From positions 1-9,629 of the forward strand of contig CALMID010000365.1 of NCBI GenBank assembly GCA_937863915.1: 9,629 nucleotides of DNA, given 5' to 3'. Under the pieces are notes generated by a model. It had not been told where the DNA came from, ran no database searches, and worked only from the letters and a program-made list of their open reading frames with translations. How positions within the stretch are numbered: the first letter of the stretch is position 1; every line of letters begins with the position of its first letter. The position numbers were made by a program, and so were the translations under genes. Below are positions 1-9,150 of the stretch, in pieces. Source of the stretch: an uncultured Pseudomonas sp. Lineage in GTDB: Bacteria; Pseudomonadota; Gammaproteobacteria; Pseudomonadales; Pseudomonadaceae.

Positions 1-494
1 GTCACCAGGGCCACGCGCAGACCTCGGGTGGCCAGCATCATCACCACCTGTGGGGTTTCGGTCAGCTCGGCAAGAAATTCCGTGTGGCCGGAAAAGGCGA
101 TGCCGGCTTCGTTGATCACGCCCTTGTGCACCGGGGCGGTGATCATCCCGGCGAACAGCCCGTCGCGACAGCCCTGGCCGGCTCGGCGCAGGGTTTCCAG
201 TACATAGTGACCGTTCTGCACGTTCAACTGGCCGGCAGCGACCTCGGCGTGCAACGGTGTGTCCCAGACATAGAGGCTGCCGGCAGTGGCTGGGGTGTTC
301 GGCAAGTTGTCCGCCGTCACGCTGATCAGCTCAATGCTCAGGCCGAGTTCCCGTGCGCGTTCCAGTAGCAGGGCCTGGCTGGCGACGGCCACCAGTGCGG
401 CGGGCTGTTGTTCGCGCGCGAGCAGCAGGCACAGGTCAGGGCCGATACCGGCCGGTTCGCCGGGCGTCAGGGCAAAGGGCAGTGGGTAGGTCAT
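1..494 (-). CDS. pdxA: 4-hydroxythreonine-4-phosphate dehydrogenase PdxA (3' end beyond window)
   Basis: PdxA carries out the NAD-dependent oxidation of 4-phosphohydroxy-L-threonine in the DXP-dependent pathway to pyridoxal phosphate, in the cytoplasm. The ATG is at 494-492 and the frame stays open to the left edge, giving 164 complete codons of a protein that is usually about 330 residues. The N-terminus has the family hallmark LTPGEPAGIGPD (residues 9-20). The substrate-binding motif SGHTEF is at 135-140 and TAPVHKG at 119-125. The metal-binding histidines known from the family that lie later in the protein are outside the window. No good Shine-Dalgarno sequence precedes the ATG, but no other in-frame start is better, since the conserved motif begins 8 codons in. 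It follows surA on the same strand as in many gammaproteobacteria, but a strong terminator sits between the two. The truncation is only the window edge. Confidence 0.95.
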   Translation of the reverse strand, partial: MTYPLPFALTPGEPAGIGPDLCLLLAREQQPAALVAVASQALLLERARELGLSIELISVTADNLPNTPATAGSLYVWDTPLHAEVAAGQLNVQNGHYVLETLRRAGQGCRDGLFAGMITAPVHKGVINEAGIAFSGHTEFLAELTETPQVVMMLATRGLRVALV

Positions 495-552
495 GTGCGC
501 GGTCTCGGGAAGGCGGGTTGTTGCGGGCTGCTCAGTCTATAACGTCCAGACG

Positions 553-582
553 AAAAAAAGCCCGGCGCAGCGCCGGGCTTTT
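553..582 (-). terminator. Intrinsic terminator after surA
   Basis: The stem GCCCGGCG/CGCCGGGC (560-567 with 571-578) closes a 3-nt loop. It is flanked by A7 (553-559) on the left and T4 (579-582) on the right, so the perfect arm pairing extends to 556-568/570-582. Read on the minus strand, the GC-rich hairpin is followed by seven U residues, beginning about 18 nt past the surA stop codon. In the plus direction the U run is only four long, so the signal is polarised toward ending leftward (lptD-surA) transcription. It lies 59 nt upstream of the pdxA start. Confidence 0.88.
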
Positions 583-599
583 GGGTATCGCTCAGATCG

Positions 600-1907
600 T
601 TACAGCTTGCTTTCGACATAGGCCTCGTCGCGGATCTGGCGCAGCCAGCTCTGCAGTTCGAGGTCGTACTTGCGGTTGCGCAGCAGGTTCAGCGCCTGTT
701 GCTTGCGGAACTGCTCGCTGCTGTCTGTGGCGCGGCGGCCGAGGACTTCCAGCACGTGATAGCCGAACGGGCTTTTGAATGGCTTGGAGACCTGGCCGAC
801 CTGGCTCCGCTCCATCTCGGCACGGAACTCCGGCACCAGGGCGTTCGGGTCAATCCAGTCCAGTTCCCCGCCGTGCAGGGCAGAGCCCGGGTCTTCGGAG
901 AAGGTCTTGGCCAACTCGGCAAAGCTTTCACCAGCCTGAATGCGCTCATAGAGGCGCTCGGCCAGTTGGCGGGTCTGTTCTTCGCTGCGAATTTCGCTGG
1001 GCTTGAGCAGGATGTGGCGGACATGCACTTCATCGCGCAGCTGGGTGTCGCCACCGCGCTTGTCGAGCAGCTTGATGATGTTGAAGCCGCTGGCGGTGCG
1101 GATCGGCTCGGTCACGTCACCCTTGCTCAGCGCGCTGACCATGGTGTCGAAGGGCGGTGGCAGCTGGGCGGCCTTACGCCAGCCGAGTTCGCCGCCTTCC
1201 AGCGCGGTGTCGCCGGCCGAGCGCGAGATCGCCAGCTGGGCGAAGTCGGCGCCCTGCTGCAGTTGCTGGTACAGCTCGTCGGCTTGGCGCTGGGCCGCCT
1301 GAATGGTTTCCGCCGAGGAGCCCTCCGGCAGCGGAATCAGAATGTTGGCCAGACGGAATTCTTCGGAGAGCTGCAGCTTGCCCAGGTCCGAAGCGAGGAA
1401 GTTTTCCACTTCCTGATCGGTCACCTGAATGCGCTCGGCGACGCGGCGCTGGCGCACGCGGCTGATGATCATCTCGCGGCGCACCTGCTCGCGGGCATCA
1501 TCCAGGGACAGGCCATCGCGCTGCAGAGCCTGGCTGAATTGCTCGAGGGTCAGGTTGTTGCGCTGTGCGATGGTCGCCACTGCCTGATTCAGCTCCTCAT
1601 CGGTGATGCGGATGCCCGAACGGTCGCCGATCTGCAGCTGAATGTTCTCGATGATCAGGCGCTCCAGCACCTGCTGGCTGAGCACATGCTCAGGTGGCAG
1701 CGCGGCACCGCGCTTGGCGATGGTCTGCTGCACTTCGCGCAGGCGCTGGTCGAGCTGGCTCTGCATGACCACGTCGTTGTCGACGATGGCTACCACGCGG
1801 TCCAGTGCGGTGACTTCAGCCAGGGCCGGCAGGCTGCAGGCCTGGCTGATGAGGGCGCCCAACAGCAGGGGGCGCAGGCAATCAGAAAGCTTGATCTTCA
1901 CGTTCAC
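600..1907 (-). CDS. surA: Periplasmic chaperone / peptidyl-prolyl isomerase SurA
   Basis: SurA escorts unfolded outer-membrane beta-barrel proteins, LptD among them, across the periplasm to the BAM complex. The 435-residue protein has a signal peptide with a likely cut after ALA (residues 28-30). The SurA N-terminal chaperone domain follows (about 35-175, with [17 protein letters not shown]). Next come two parvulin-type domains, about 184-285 and 293-392, the second with HILLKPSE and [10 protein letters not shown], and then a C-terminal helix. Length and layout match the family. The start is GTG at 1907, preceded by AAGG five bases upstream. A second in-frame GTG at 1901 would remove two residues and cannot be excluded. 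The start lies inside lptD (26-nt overlap), which suggests translational coupling. The stop is TAA at 602-600. Confidence 0.96.
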   Translation of the reverse strand: MNVKIKLSDCLRPLLLGALISQACSLPALAEVTALDRVVAIVDNDVVMQSQLDQRLREVQQTIAKRGAALPPEHVLSQQVLERLIIENIQLQIGDRSGIRITDEELNQAVATIAQRNNLTLEQFSQALQRDGLSLDDAREQVRREMIISRVRQRRVAERIQVTDQEVENFLASDLGKLQLSEEFRLANILIPLPEGSSAETIQAAQRQADELYQQLQQGADFAQLAISRSAGDTALEGGELGWRKAAQLPPPFDTMVSALSKGDVTEPIRTASGFNIIKLLDKRGGDTQLRDEVHVRHILLKPSEIRSEEQTRQLAERLYERIQAGESFAELAKTFSEDPGSALHGGELDWIDPNALVPEFRAEMERSQVGQVSKPFKSPFGYHVLEVLGRRATDSSEQFRKQQALNLLRNRKYDLELQSWLRQIRDEAYVESKL

Positions 1908-4668
1908 GGTAACCTTGAATGCCCTGGTCGAGGAAAGTCTCTACCTTGTTGCCAACGACCCCACCGAGGCCTTTCAGCACGATTTGCAGGAAGATGCCGC
2001 GGTCGGCTTCTTCATTCAGGTTGGGCGACAGACTGTATTCGTCATAGTCGACCCAGTAGCGGTTGATCAGGCGCAGCTTCCAGCAGCAGCTGTCGTACTC
2101 GAAGCCACCGAAGGCTTCCAGGGTGCGGCTGCGGTTGTAGTCATACTGCCAGCGGGCAATCGCATTCCACTGCGGAACCATCGGCCAGATGACGGAGGCG
2201 TCGTGCTGGTCGATCTTGTAGTAGTCCTTGATCACTTCGCCGGTGGTCGGGTCGGTGTAGTCGCCGCCGCCCAGCTGCCACTGGCCAGTAGACGGGTTGT
2301 AGACGTTGGCGTCGTTGCGGTAGCGATAACCGAAGTTGACCACCTTGTTCGGGTTGTTTTCCGGCTGGTAGTGGAACATCAGGTTACCCGAACGGGTACG
2401 GTCGACGTCCGGATCCCAGTTGAATTCCGAGGACAGGTTCCAGTCGCGGTTGAAGCGATACAGGTACTCCAGCGCATAGGGCGACTCGCTGGCCTGGGCG
2501 GCGGCGCTGTTGCGGTAGTCGATGCCTGGCAGCTGCACTTCACGGTCGCGGAAGTAATAGGCCTGGCCGATACCGAAGCGCTGACGCTCGAAACCGTTCG
2601 GCTCGATCCAGCGGTTGGTCACGCCCAGCGACAGCTGGTTGGCATCGCCGATGCGATCCTTGCCGGAGAAACGGTTGTCACGCCACAGCGAGCTGAAGCT
2701 GAACGGGGTTTCCGAGGTGTCGAATACCGGGATGTCGTTCTGGTCGCGAGTCGGCACGTACAGGTAGTAGGCGCGCGGCTCCAGGGTCTGGCGGAAGGAC
2801 TTTCCGAACCAGTTGGCGTTGCGGTCGAAGTACAGGCCGCTGTCCAGGCTGTAGATCGGCACGCCACGGTCAGGCGACTTCTGGAACTCGTTACCTTGTG
2901 CAATCAGCTGGTTTTCGCCTTGACTGTCGATATCCAGATCGTATTCGGTATAGAGATACTTGATCGACGGCTTGACGAAACCATAGGTGGCTTCCATCGG
3001 CAGGCTGATGCCCGGCTCGACGTGGGCGCGATCGCCGGTAGCGCGTGCCAGGCCTTTGAGGCGAGTGTCGTACCAAGGCGTAGGGTTGCCATTTTCGTCG
3101 ATGAAGTTGCCGCTACGCAGGTCGCGATCGAAACGTACCAGTTCGCTGCCATAGCTCATCTGAAGGCCAGCTGGCTGGAACGGCAGCTGGCCATTCAGGG
3201 TCAGTTGCGGTAGCCGGTCGTACGGAGTCACGTCGGTGACCGTAGCCATCTTGTAGGCATGGGCATTCAGGCGTGCGGTATAGCTGTCGCCGCGCCAAGT
3301 CAGTGTGCCACGCTGATTCACGTAGCTCGGGGTATCGATACCCAAATCGGTGGACAAGTCCTGGAGGTAGTACGGGTCGCTGATATCGGTGTAATCGACT
3401 TCTGCCAGCAGGCGCGAATCCAGGCCGCCCTTGTGCTGCCAGCTGTACAGCCAGCGCTGATCTTCGTACTCGCTCTGCAGTTTGCGCTCGTCTTCCTGGT
3501 CGTCCAGGTAGGCGGCGCCGACCGAGCCTTCGCTGCTGCGGGTCAGGTAGCGACCTTCGCCTTCCAGCAGCAGGCCGCGATTGCTCATGTAGGTCGGATA
3601 CAGCGTGGCGTCGTAGTTCGGCGCCAGGTTGAAGTAATAGGGTGTCTGCAGAGCTAGACCGGTATCGCTGCCGCTGCCGATGCTGGGTGCGAGGAAGCCA
3701 GACTGGCGGCGATCGTCGATCGGGAAGTAGATGTAAGGGGTGTAGAACACCGGTACATCCTTGACCCGCAGGGTGACGTTGGTCGCGGTGCCGAAGCCGG
3801 TGGCCGGGTTCAGCTTGATGTTGTTGCCCTTGAGCTGCCAGGCGTTGTTGCCCGGCTCGCAGCGGGTATAGGTGCCGTCTTTCAGGCGAACGATGGCGTC
3901 TTCCTGGCGTTTGACGTAAGCCGCATTGCCGCGCACATGGCCCTTGTGGATCACGTACTCGGCGTTTTCGATCTTCGCCTCACCGTTGTCCAGTTGCAGC
4001 TCGGCGCGGTCGCCGACGATCAGCATGCCCTTGTCGCGCAGGCGGACATTGCCGACCAGCTCGCCGCGGTTTTCGGTCTGGTACAGGTGTGCTTCGTTGG
4101 CTTCGGCCTGCATGCCCGACTGACGCAGAATCACGTCGCCGGCCAGGGTGGCAACCTGCTTCTCTTGCTCGAAGCGGGTAGCTTTGGACGAGACGAACAT
4201 CGGCGACTCATCCAGGGGCGTGTCGTCTTCCATGCCCGGACGCTGCGGCTCGATGTAGCTGCCTTCGCAATACGGGCCAATCTCTGCCAGCTGGGCGGCG
4301 TTCAGCTTGTCACGCGGCACCCAGTCAAGATGGCTGTAGTCGGCGCTGCGGCTGGTCAGCCCCTTGCCGTCGCTGTCAGCAACCTGCTCGGTAGCCGGGC
4401 TGGCCTTGGTTTCGCCCGACTCGCTGGCGCGCTTGCCGGCCACGGCCATGCCGGTGGTCGAGCTGACCGCCGAATCGGTATGTACCGGGCGAGGAGGCAG
4501 GGCGCTAGCAGTGCTTTTAGGCGCGCAGGACCAGCCAGCGGGGCCTGCTTTGCAGTCATACTGCTCGGCGGCAAAGACGCTTGGGCTGGCCAGCGGCTGC
4601 ATAGCCAGCAGGCTGCCGGTCACCAGCAGTGGGAATTTTTTGCGAAAAGCGGGGGATTTGACTGCCAT
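1882..4668 (-). CDS. lptD: LPS-assembly outer-membrane protein LptD
   Basis: LptD is the beta-barrel that, plugged by lipoprotein LptE, inserts lipopolysaccharide into the outer leaflet at the end of the Lpt bridge. The protein has 928 residues, longer than the 784 of E. coli and typical of Pseudomonas. The signal peptide ends at about VFA-A (residues 31-34). An N-terminal extension runs to about 150, an OstA/LptA-like jellyroll covers about 160-300, and the barrel follows, starting near [15 protein letters not shown] (323-337). Six cysteines are visible: C39, C48, C134, C270 and the adjacent C861-C862 (DSCCWKLR). C270 and the CC pair correspond to E. coli disulfide cysteines C173 and C724/C725. 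A longer frame opens at 4839, but the ATG at 4668 is chosen because it begins a proper signal peptide ([12 protein letters not shown]). The Shine-Dalgarno is weak (GGA 8 nt upstream). The stop is TGA at 1884-1882. Confidence 0.97.
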   Translation of the reverse strand: MAVKSPAFRKKFPLLVTGSLLAMQPLASPSVFAAEQYDCKAGPAGWSCAPKSTASALPPRPVHTDSAVSSTTGMAVAGKRASESGETKASPATEQVADSDGKGLTSRSADYSHLDWVPRDKLNAAQLAEIGPYCEGSYIEPQRPGMEDDTPLDESPMFVSSKATRFEQEKQVATLAGDVILRQSGMQAEANEAHLYQTENRGELVGNVRLRDKGMLIVGDRAELQLDNGEAKIENAEYVIHKGHVRGNAAYVKRQEDAIVRLKDGTYTRCEPGNNAWQLKGNNIKLNPATGFGTATNVTLRVKDVPVFYTPYIYFPIDDRRQSGFLAPSIGSGSDTGLALQTPYYFNLAPNYDATLYPTYMSNRGLLLEGEGRYLTRSSEGSVGAAYLDDQEDERKLQSEYEDQRWLYSWQHKGGLDSRLLAEVDYTDISDPYYLQDLSTDLGIDTPSYVNQRGTLTWRGDSYTARLNAHAYKMATVTDVTPYDRLPQLTLNGQLPFQPAGLQMSYGSELVRFDRDLRSGNFIDENGNPTPWYDTRLKGLARATGDRAHVEPGISLPMEATYGFVKPSIKYLYTEYDLDIDSQGENQLIAQGNEFQKSPDRGVPIYSLDSGLYFDRNANWFGKSFRQTLEPRAYYLYVPTRDQNDIPVFDTSETPFSFSSLWRDNRFSGKDRIGDANQLSLGVTNRWIEPNGFERQRFGIGQAYYFRDREVQLPGIDYRNSAAAQASESPYALEYLYRFNRDWNLSSEFNWDPDVDRTRSGNLMFHYQPENNPNKVVNFGYRYRNDANVYNPSTGQWQLGGGDYTDPTTGEVIKDYYKIDQHDASVIWPMVPQWNAIARWQYDYNRSRTLEAFGGFEYDSCCWKLRLINRYWVDYDEYSLSPNLNEEADRGIFLQIVLKGLGGVVGNKVETFLDQGIQGYREREDQAF

Positions 4669-4793
4669 CTTGTTAGTCCGAGCTTCCTGCGCGTATCGGC
4701 CCAAGGACCGCACGCCTCTCGATGGGCTGAAAAAGATGCAGGATAATAAAGCATGACCCGTACAACGGCCAGCATTCCCGGAGAACCCTCTGC
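4669..4793. promoter_or_regulatory. Divergent lptD / amgK promoter region
   Basis: This 125-bp gap separates the two divergent operons. An AT-rich core at 4741-4750 (GGATAATAAA) reads as a -10-like element both ways: GATAAT at 4742-4747 on the plus strand (5 of 6 matches to TATAAT), and TATTAT, the complement of 4743-4748, on the minus strand. The -35 elements are weak in both directions: TCGATG at 4719-4724 for plus (17-bp spacer) and only about three matches for minus. The core is bracketed by ATGC (4736-4739) and GCAT (4751-4754), a short inverted repeat that could be an operator or chance. GGAG at 4780-4783 is the likely amgK ribosome site. Transcript starts are inferred from pattern only. 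Confidence 0.5.
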
Positions 4794-6483
<1,690 letters not shown>

Positions 6484-6484
<1 letters not shown>

Positions 6485-7257
6485 TGCGCTGGCCGGCCAC
6501 CTTGCTGGGGGCTGCGGCCGGCTTGGCGCTGGCCAGTATTCCGGGCGCCTTGCTGGGTGGTTTGCTCGGCTATCTGCTTGATCGCCGTCTGCAGCTCGAT
6601 TCCTGGTCGACCTTCATGCGGCGACTGCGCGGGCAGGTGTTGCCGCATGGTGATGAGCTGCTGTTCATGCTGCTGGGGCGAGTGGCCAAGGGCGATGGCC
6701 GCGTGCTGCCCGAGCATATTCGTCTGGCGCGTGCCGAGATGAAGCGTCTGGGGCTCGATGAGGCTCAGCAGGCGTTGGCGATTGCCGCGTTCGGTCGTGG
6801 CAAGCACCACGAGCGCGGCTGGCGTCTAAGCCTGCTGCCGTTGCGGCGGGATGCGGTACGGGCCGAGAGCTGGCTGCGCAGTTGCTGGGCGATGGCGCGG
6901 GCGGGCGGTGCCGTGTCGGTGGCCAATGGTGAGCGCATCCGCCTGTGGGGGCGCTGGATGGGACTGCCTGCTGAGCGAGTGGAACAGTTGGCGGCCGAGT
7001 TTGAACCAGTGGCCAAGCGCAGTGCGCCGGTGCGCCGGCACGATGACTATGCAAAAGCCCTCACGCTCCTTGGCGTATCGGAGACCAGCTCGGTGGAACA
7101 GATCAAACGTGCCTATCGAAAGCTGCTCAGCCTAAACCACCCCGATAAGCTGGCGGGCCAGGGCGCGAGCCCGGCGCAGCTGCGGGCCGCCACCGAGCGT
7201 ACCCGCGAATTGCACAGCGCCTATGCCATGGTGCGCGAGCGGCGCGGCTTTCGCTGA
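6484..7257 (+). CDS. djlA: Membrane-anchored DnaJ-like co-chaperone DjlA
   Basis: DjlA is a type III J-domain protein in the inner membrane whose cytoplasmic J domain stimulates DnaK. The 257-residue protein begins with a Gly/Ala-rich transmembrane segment (about 5-32, with GALLGGLLGYLLDRR). A TerB-like helical region follows (about 55-175, including DELLFMLLGRVAKGDG at 57-72). The J domain closes the protein from about 188, with LGVSETSSVEQIKRAYRKL at 196-214 and HPDKL at 219-223; HPD is the DnaK-activating motif. The ending RERRGFR matches the family. Length is close to the 271 of E. coli. It overlaps murU by one base (TGATG) and ends 8 bp from the convergent DUF3530 gene. DjlA beside lptD also occurs in enterobacteria, so the linkage to envelope assembly is old. 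Its substrate is not evident from the sequence. Confidence 0.92.
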
Positions 7258-7265
7258 TTGCTGCC

Positions 7266-8354
7266 TCAGGGTGCGGCTTTGATCTGTAGATCCAGCCAGC
7301 CACGAATTCGCCGGAACAGTTGCTCTGATTCGATCTCTGTATTGCCCGGCAGGGCTTTCATGGCGACCTGGATGTAGGCCGGGTGCTGCTGGCGTTTGCC
7401 GGCCTGCATGCGTTTGAGCGCTGCCTGGCGGTCCGGTGCCTGATCCTTGTAGTAGAAATCACCCGTGGCCAGTTTGAGGCTGGCGAGCAGCTCCTCGCCG
7501 TTGCCGGTGAAGCCTTTGGGCTGTTGGGGCGAGACCAGAAGCAGGTTCTGAATGTCGTCCGGTTTCTTCTCGCTGAGGTATTGCGCCGCCCAGTAGGCGC
7601 CGCTGCCGTGGCCGAGCAGCACCAGGCGCTCGGGTTTTTCCTGGCGAGCAGCGGCCACTGCTGCGTCGATGCGGTCGAAAACGCTCTGCTGATGGCTGGC
7701 CTGTGCGGTGGCAGGATCAACTGCCGGGCTGGCGGGAGCGGCCTCGGTCGTGGCTGCTTCTGTGGGCGCGGCTTCCGTGCCGTTATCGGCTGGCGCCGCG
7801 CCGTCATCTGCGGCTGGTGTGCTGGCAGGTACTGCGGCGGCTTCTGGGCGGGGCGGCAGGCTGGGAACCTGCGGGTCCGGCAGGGTCAGGCTGAGCGTCG
7901 ACCAGCCGGCGTTCGGCAACTTCTTGCGCAGCGGGCTGACCACCTGCGGCCAGTCGGCGCTCTCACCGTCCCCCGGCACAATCACCACGATGCCGGTGGC
8001 GGTGCCGGCATTGGCGGGCAGCCAGAGCGCGAGAAAACTCTCGTCGCCGGCCTTCAGCTGTTGCTGTTCATCAGCGCTCAGTTGGTTCTGCAGCCCTTGT
8101 GCCTGCTCAACGCTCACCGGCGCCGGCTCGACCCGAATGGGCGGCTCGCTGGGGACTGCTTCGGTGCTAACAGTATCGGCTCCACTGGCGCCGCCGGCGG
8201 CATCGTCGGCTGGCGGCGCCGTTTCAGCAGGCGCGGCTGGAGCCGCGGCGCTACTGCTATCGCTTGGTGCTGCTGGGGCTGCAGGTGCCTCTTCGGCGCT
8301 GGCGTGCAGGCTGAGCAGAAGCAGAGCAAGTGGGGCGAGGTGTTTCGACGGCAT
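7266..8354 (-). CDS. Secreted DUF3530-family alpha/beta-hydrolase-like protein
   Basis: The function is unknown; I recognise the DUF3530 family, which has an alpha/beta-hydrolase-like fold. The 362-residue protein has a signal peptide (cut probably after ASA, residues 18-20), so it is likely periplasmic. An Ala/Pro/Glu/Ser-rich linker follows (about 21-80). The fold begins near SFLALWLPA (106-114) with GIVVIVPGDG (121-130), an oxyanion-loop-like segment. A second low-complexity insert (about 167-220) contains three TEAAx units. The nucleophile-elbow motif GHGSG is at 248-252 (S251). H324 is the only His after the elbow, so it could be the catalytic one, but the acid is not obvious. The start ATG at 8354 has a strong AGGAG at 8366-8362, 7 nt away. 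The gene is divergent from rpe and convergent with djlA. Enzyme activity is inferred, not shown. Confidence 0.85.
   Translation of the reverse strand: MPSKHLAPLALLLLSLHASAEEAPAAPAAPSDSSSAAAPAAPAETAPPADDAAGGASGADTVSTEAVPSEPPIRVEPAPVSVEQAQGLQNQLSADEQQQLKAGDESFLALWLPANAGTATGIVVIVPGDGESADWPQVVSPLRKKLPNAGWSTLSLTLPDPQVPSLPPRPEAAAVPASTPAADDGAAPADNGTEAAPTEAATTEAAPASPAVDPATAQASHQQSVFDRIDAAVAAARQEKPERLVLLGHGSGAYWAAQYLSEKKPDDIQNLLLVSPQQPKGFTGNGEELLASLKLATGDFYYKDQAPDRQAALKRMQAGKRQQHPAYIQVAMKALPGNTEIESEQLFRRIRGWLDLQIKAAP
7734..7778 (-). repeat. Three 15-bp tandem units encoding TEAAx
   Basis: Units 7764-7778, 7749-7763 and 7734-7748 encode TEAAP, TEAAT and TEAAP (residues 193-207 of the DUF3530 protein) with diverged codons. 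It is an in-frame low-complexity array of the kind that changes length by slippage. It sits in the insert between the oxyanion-loop segment and the nucleophile elbow. Confidence 0.7.
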
Positions 8355-8475
8355 GACGAATCTCCTGTGACGTGGCTAAAGACTAGCCGCTTGCCAGGGG
8401 CTTTGTCAGGCGCAGGCGGCAGCTCGTAGGAGGCTCGGGTACACTAGGCGCCTTACTGACTTGCCGAGGTGCCGC
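8355..8475. promoter_or_regulatory. Divergent DUF3530 / rpe promoter region
   Basis: This 121-bp gap holds back-to-back candidate promoters. On the minus strand, CTGACA (complement of 8404-8409, 5 of 6 to the -35 consensus) is followed after 18 bp by TAGTCT (complement of 8380-8385, a weak -10). On the plus strand, TACACT at 8440-8445 is a plausible -10 for rpe, with a weak -35 GCGGCA at 8416-8421 (18-bp spacer). A perfect inverted repeat GGCTA-N5-TAGCC at 8374-8388 overlaps the minus-strand -10. GAGG at 8466-8469 is the rpe ribosome site and decides its start. The promoter calls are pattern matches only. Confidence 0.5.
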
Positions 8476-9150
8476 ATGCAGCCGTTTGCCATTGCTCCGT
8501 CGATTCTGTCTGCCGACTTTGCCCGTCTGGGCGAGGAAGTGGACAACGTTCTGGCCGCCGGTGCCGATATCGTCCATTTCGATGTAATGGACAATCACTA
8601 CGTGCCCAACCTGACCATCGGCCCGATGGTCTGCTCGGCGCTGCGCAAGTACGGCATTACCGCACCGATCGACGCGCACCTGATGGTCAAGCCGGTGGAT
8701 CGCATCATCGGTGACTTCATCGAGGCCGGGGCCAGTTACATCACCTTCCACCCGGAAGCCTCGGAGCATATCGACCGTTCCCTGCAACTGATTAAGGATG
8801 GTGGCTGCAAGGCGGGGCTGGTGTTCAACCCGGCCACGCCGCTGGACGTGCTCAAGTATGTGATGGACAAGGTCGACATGATCCTGCTGATGAGCGTCAA
8901 CCCGGGCTTTGGCGGGCAGAAGTTCATCCCGGGCACCCTCGACAAGCTGCGCGAGGCGCGCGCGCTGATCGATGCCAGTGGCCGTGAGATTCGCCTGGAG
9001 ATCGACGGCGGGGTCAACGTGCAGAACATTCGTGCCATCGCCGATGCGGGTGCGGATACCTTCGTGGCCGGCTCGGCCATCTTCAATCAGGCCGACTACA
9101 AGGCGGTGATCGACGCCATGCGCGCCGAGCTGGCCCAGGTGCGTGCGTGA
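8476..9150 (+). CDS. rpe: Ribulose-phosphate 3-epimerase
   Basis: Rpe interconverts D-ribulose 5-phosphate and D-xylulose 5-phosphate in the pentose phosphate pathway, in the cytoplasm. The 224-residue TIM barrel matches the family length. APSILSADF is at 7-15, with S9 binding substrate. Metal ligands are H34 and D36 (VHFDVMDN), H68 (DAHLMV) and D177 (EIDGGV); D36 and D177 are also the acid-base pair. The phosphate-binding [12 protein letters not shown] is at 139-150 and AGSAIF at 198-203. The frame could open from a TTG at 8461, but the ATG at 8476 has GAGG six bases upstream and places the conserved motif correctly. The stop TGA overlaps the gph start in GTGA, so the two are probably cotranscribed and translationally coupled. 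Confidence 0.97.
   Translation: MQPFAIAPSILSADFARLGEEVDNVLAAGADIVHFDVMDNHYVPNLTIGPMVCSALRKYGITAPIDAHLMVKPVDRIIGDFIEAGASYITFHPEASEHIDRSLQLIKDGGCKAGLVFNPATPLDVLKYVMDKVDMILLMSVNPGFGGQKFIPGTLDKLREARALIDASGREIRLEIDGGVNVQNIRAIADAGADTFVAGSAIFNQADYKAVIDAMRAELAQVRA

Noticed and set aside
1836..1907. Cysteine near the SurA signal-peptide end as a lipoprotein site
   Set aside because: The residues before C24 (ISQA) do not form a lipobox, and an ordinary cut site ALA is present six residues later.
699..3213. Long open frames on the plus strand opposite surA and lptD (455 and 523 codons)
   Set aside because: They are antisense to two well-recognised genes, have repetitive Val/Ala/Leu composition with no known domain, and arise from high GC at third codon positions.
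4754..4780. Possible sigma-E/AlgU-type promoter for lptD (GGAATG-N16-TCATG on the minus strand)
   Set aside because: E. coli lptD does have a sigma-E promoter, but here only GAA of the -35 and TC of the -10 match the consensus, so it cannot be told from chance.
7383..8429. 348-codon plus-strand frame opposite the DUF3530 gene
   Set aside because: The minus-strand frame has a signal peptide, a GHGSG motif and a strong ribosome site; the plus-strand frame has none of these.
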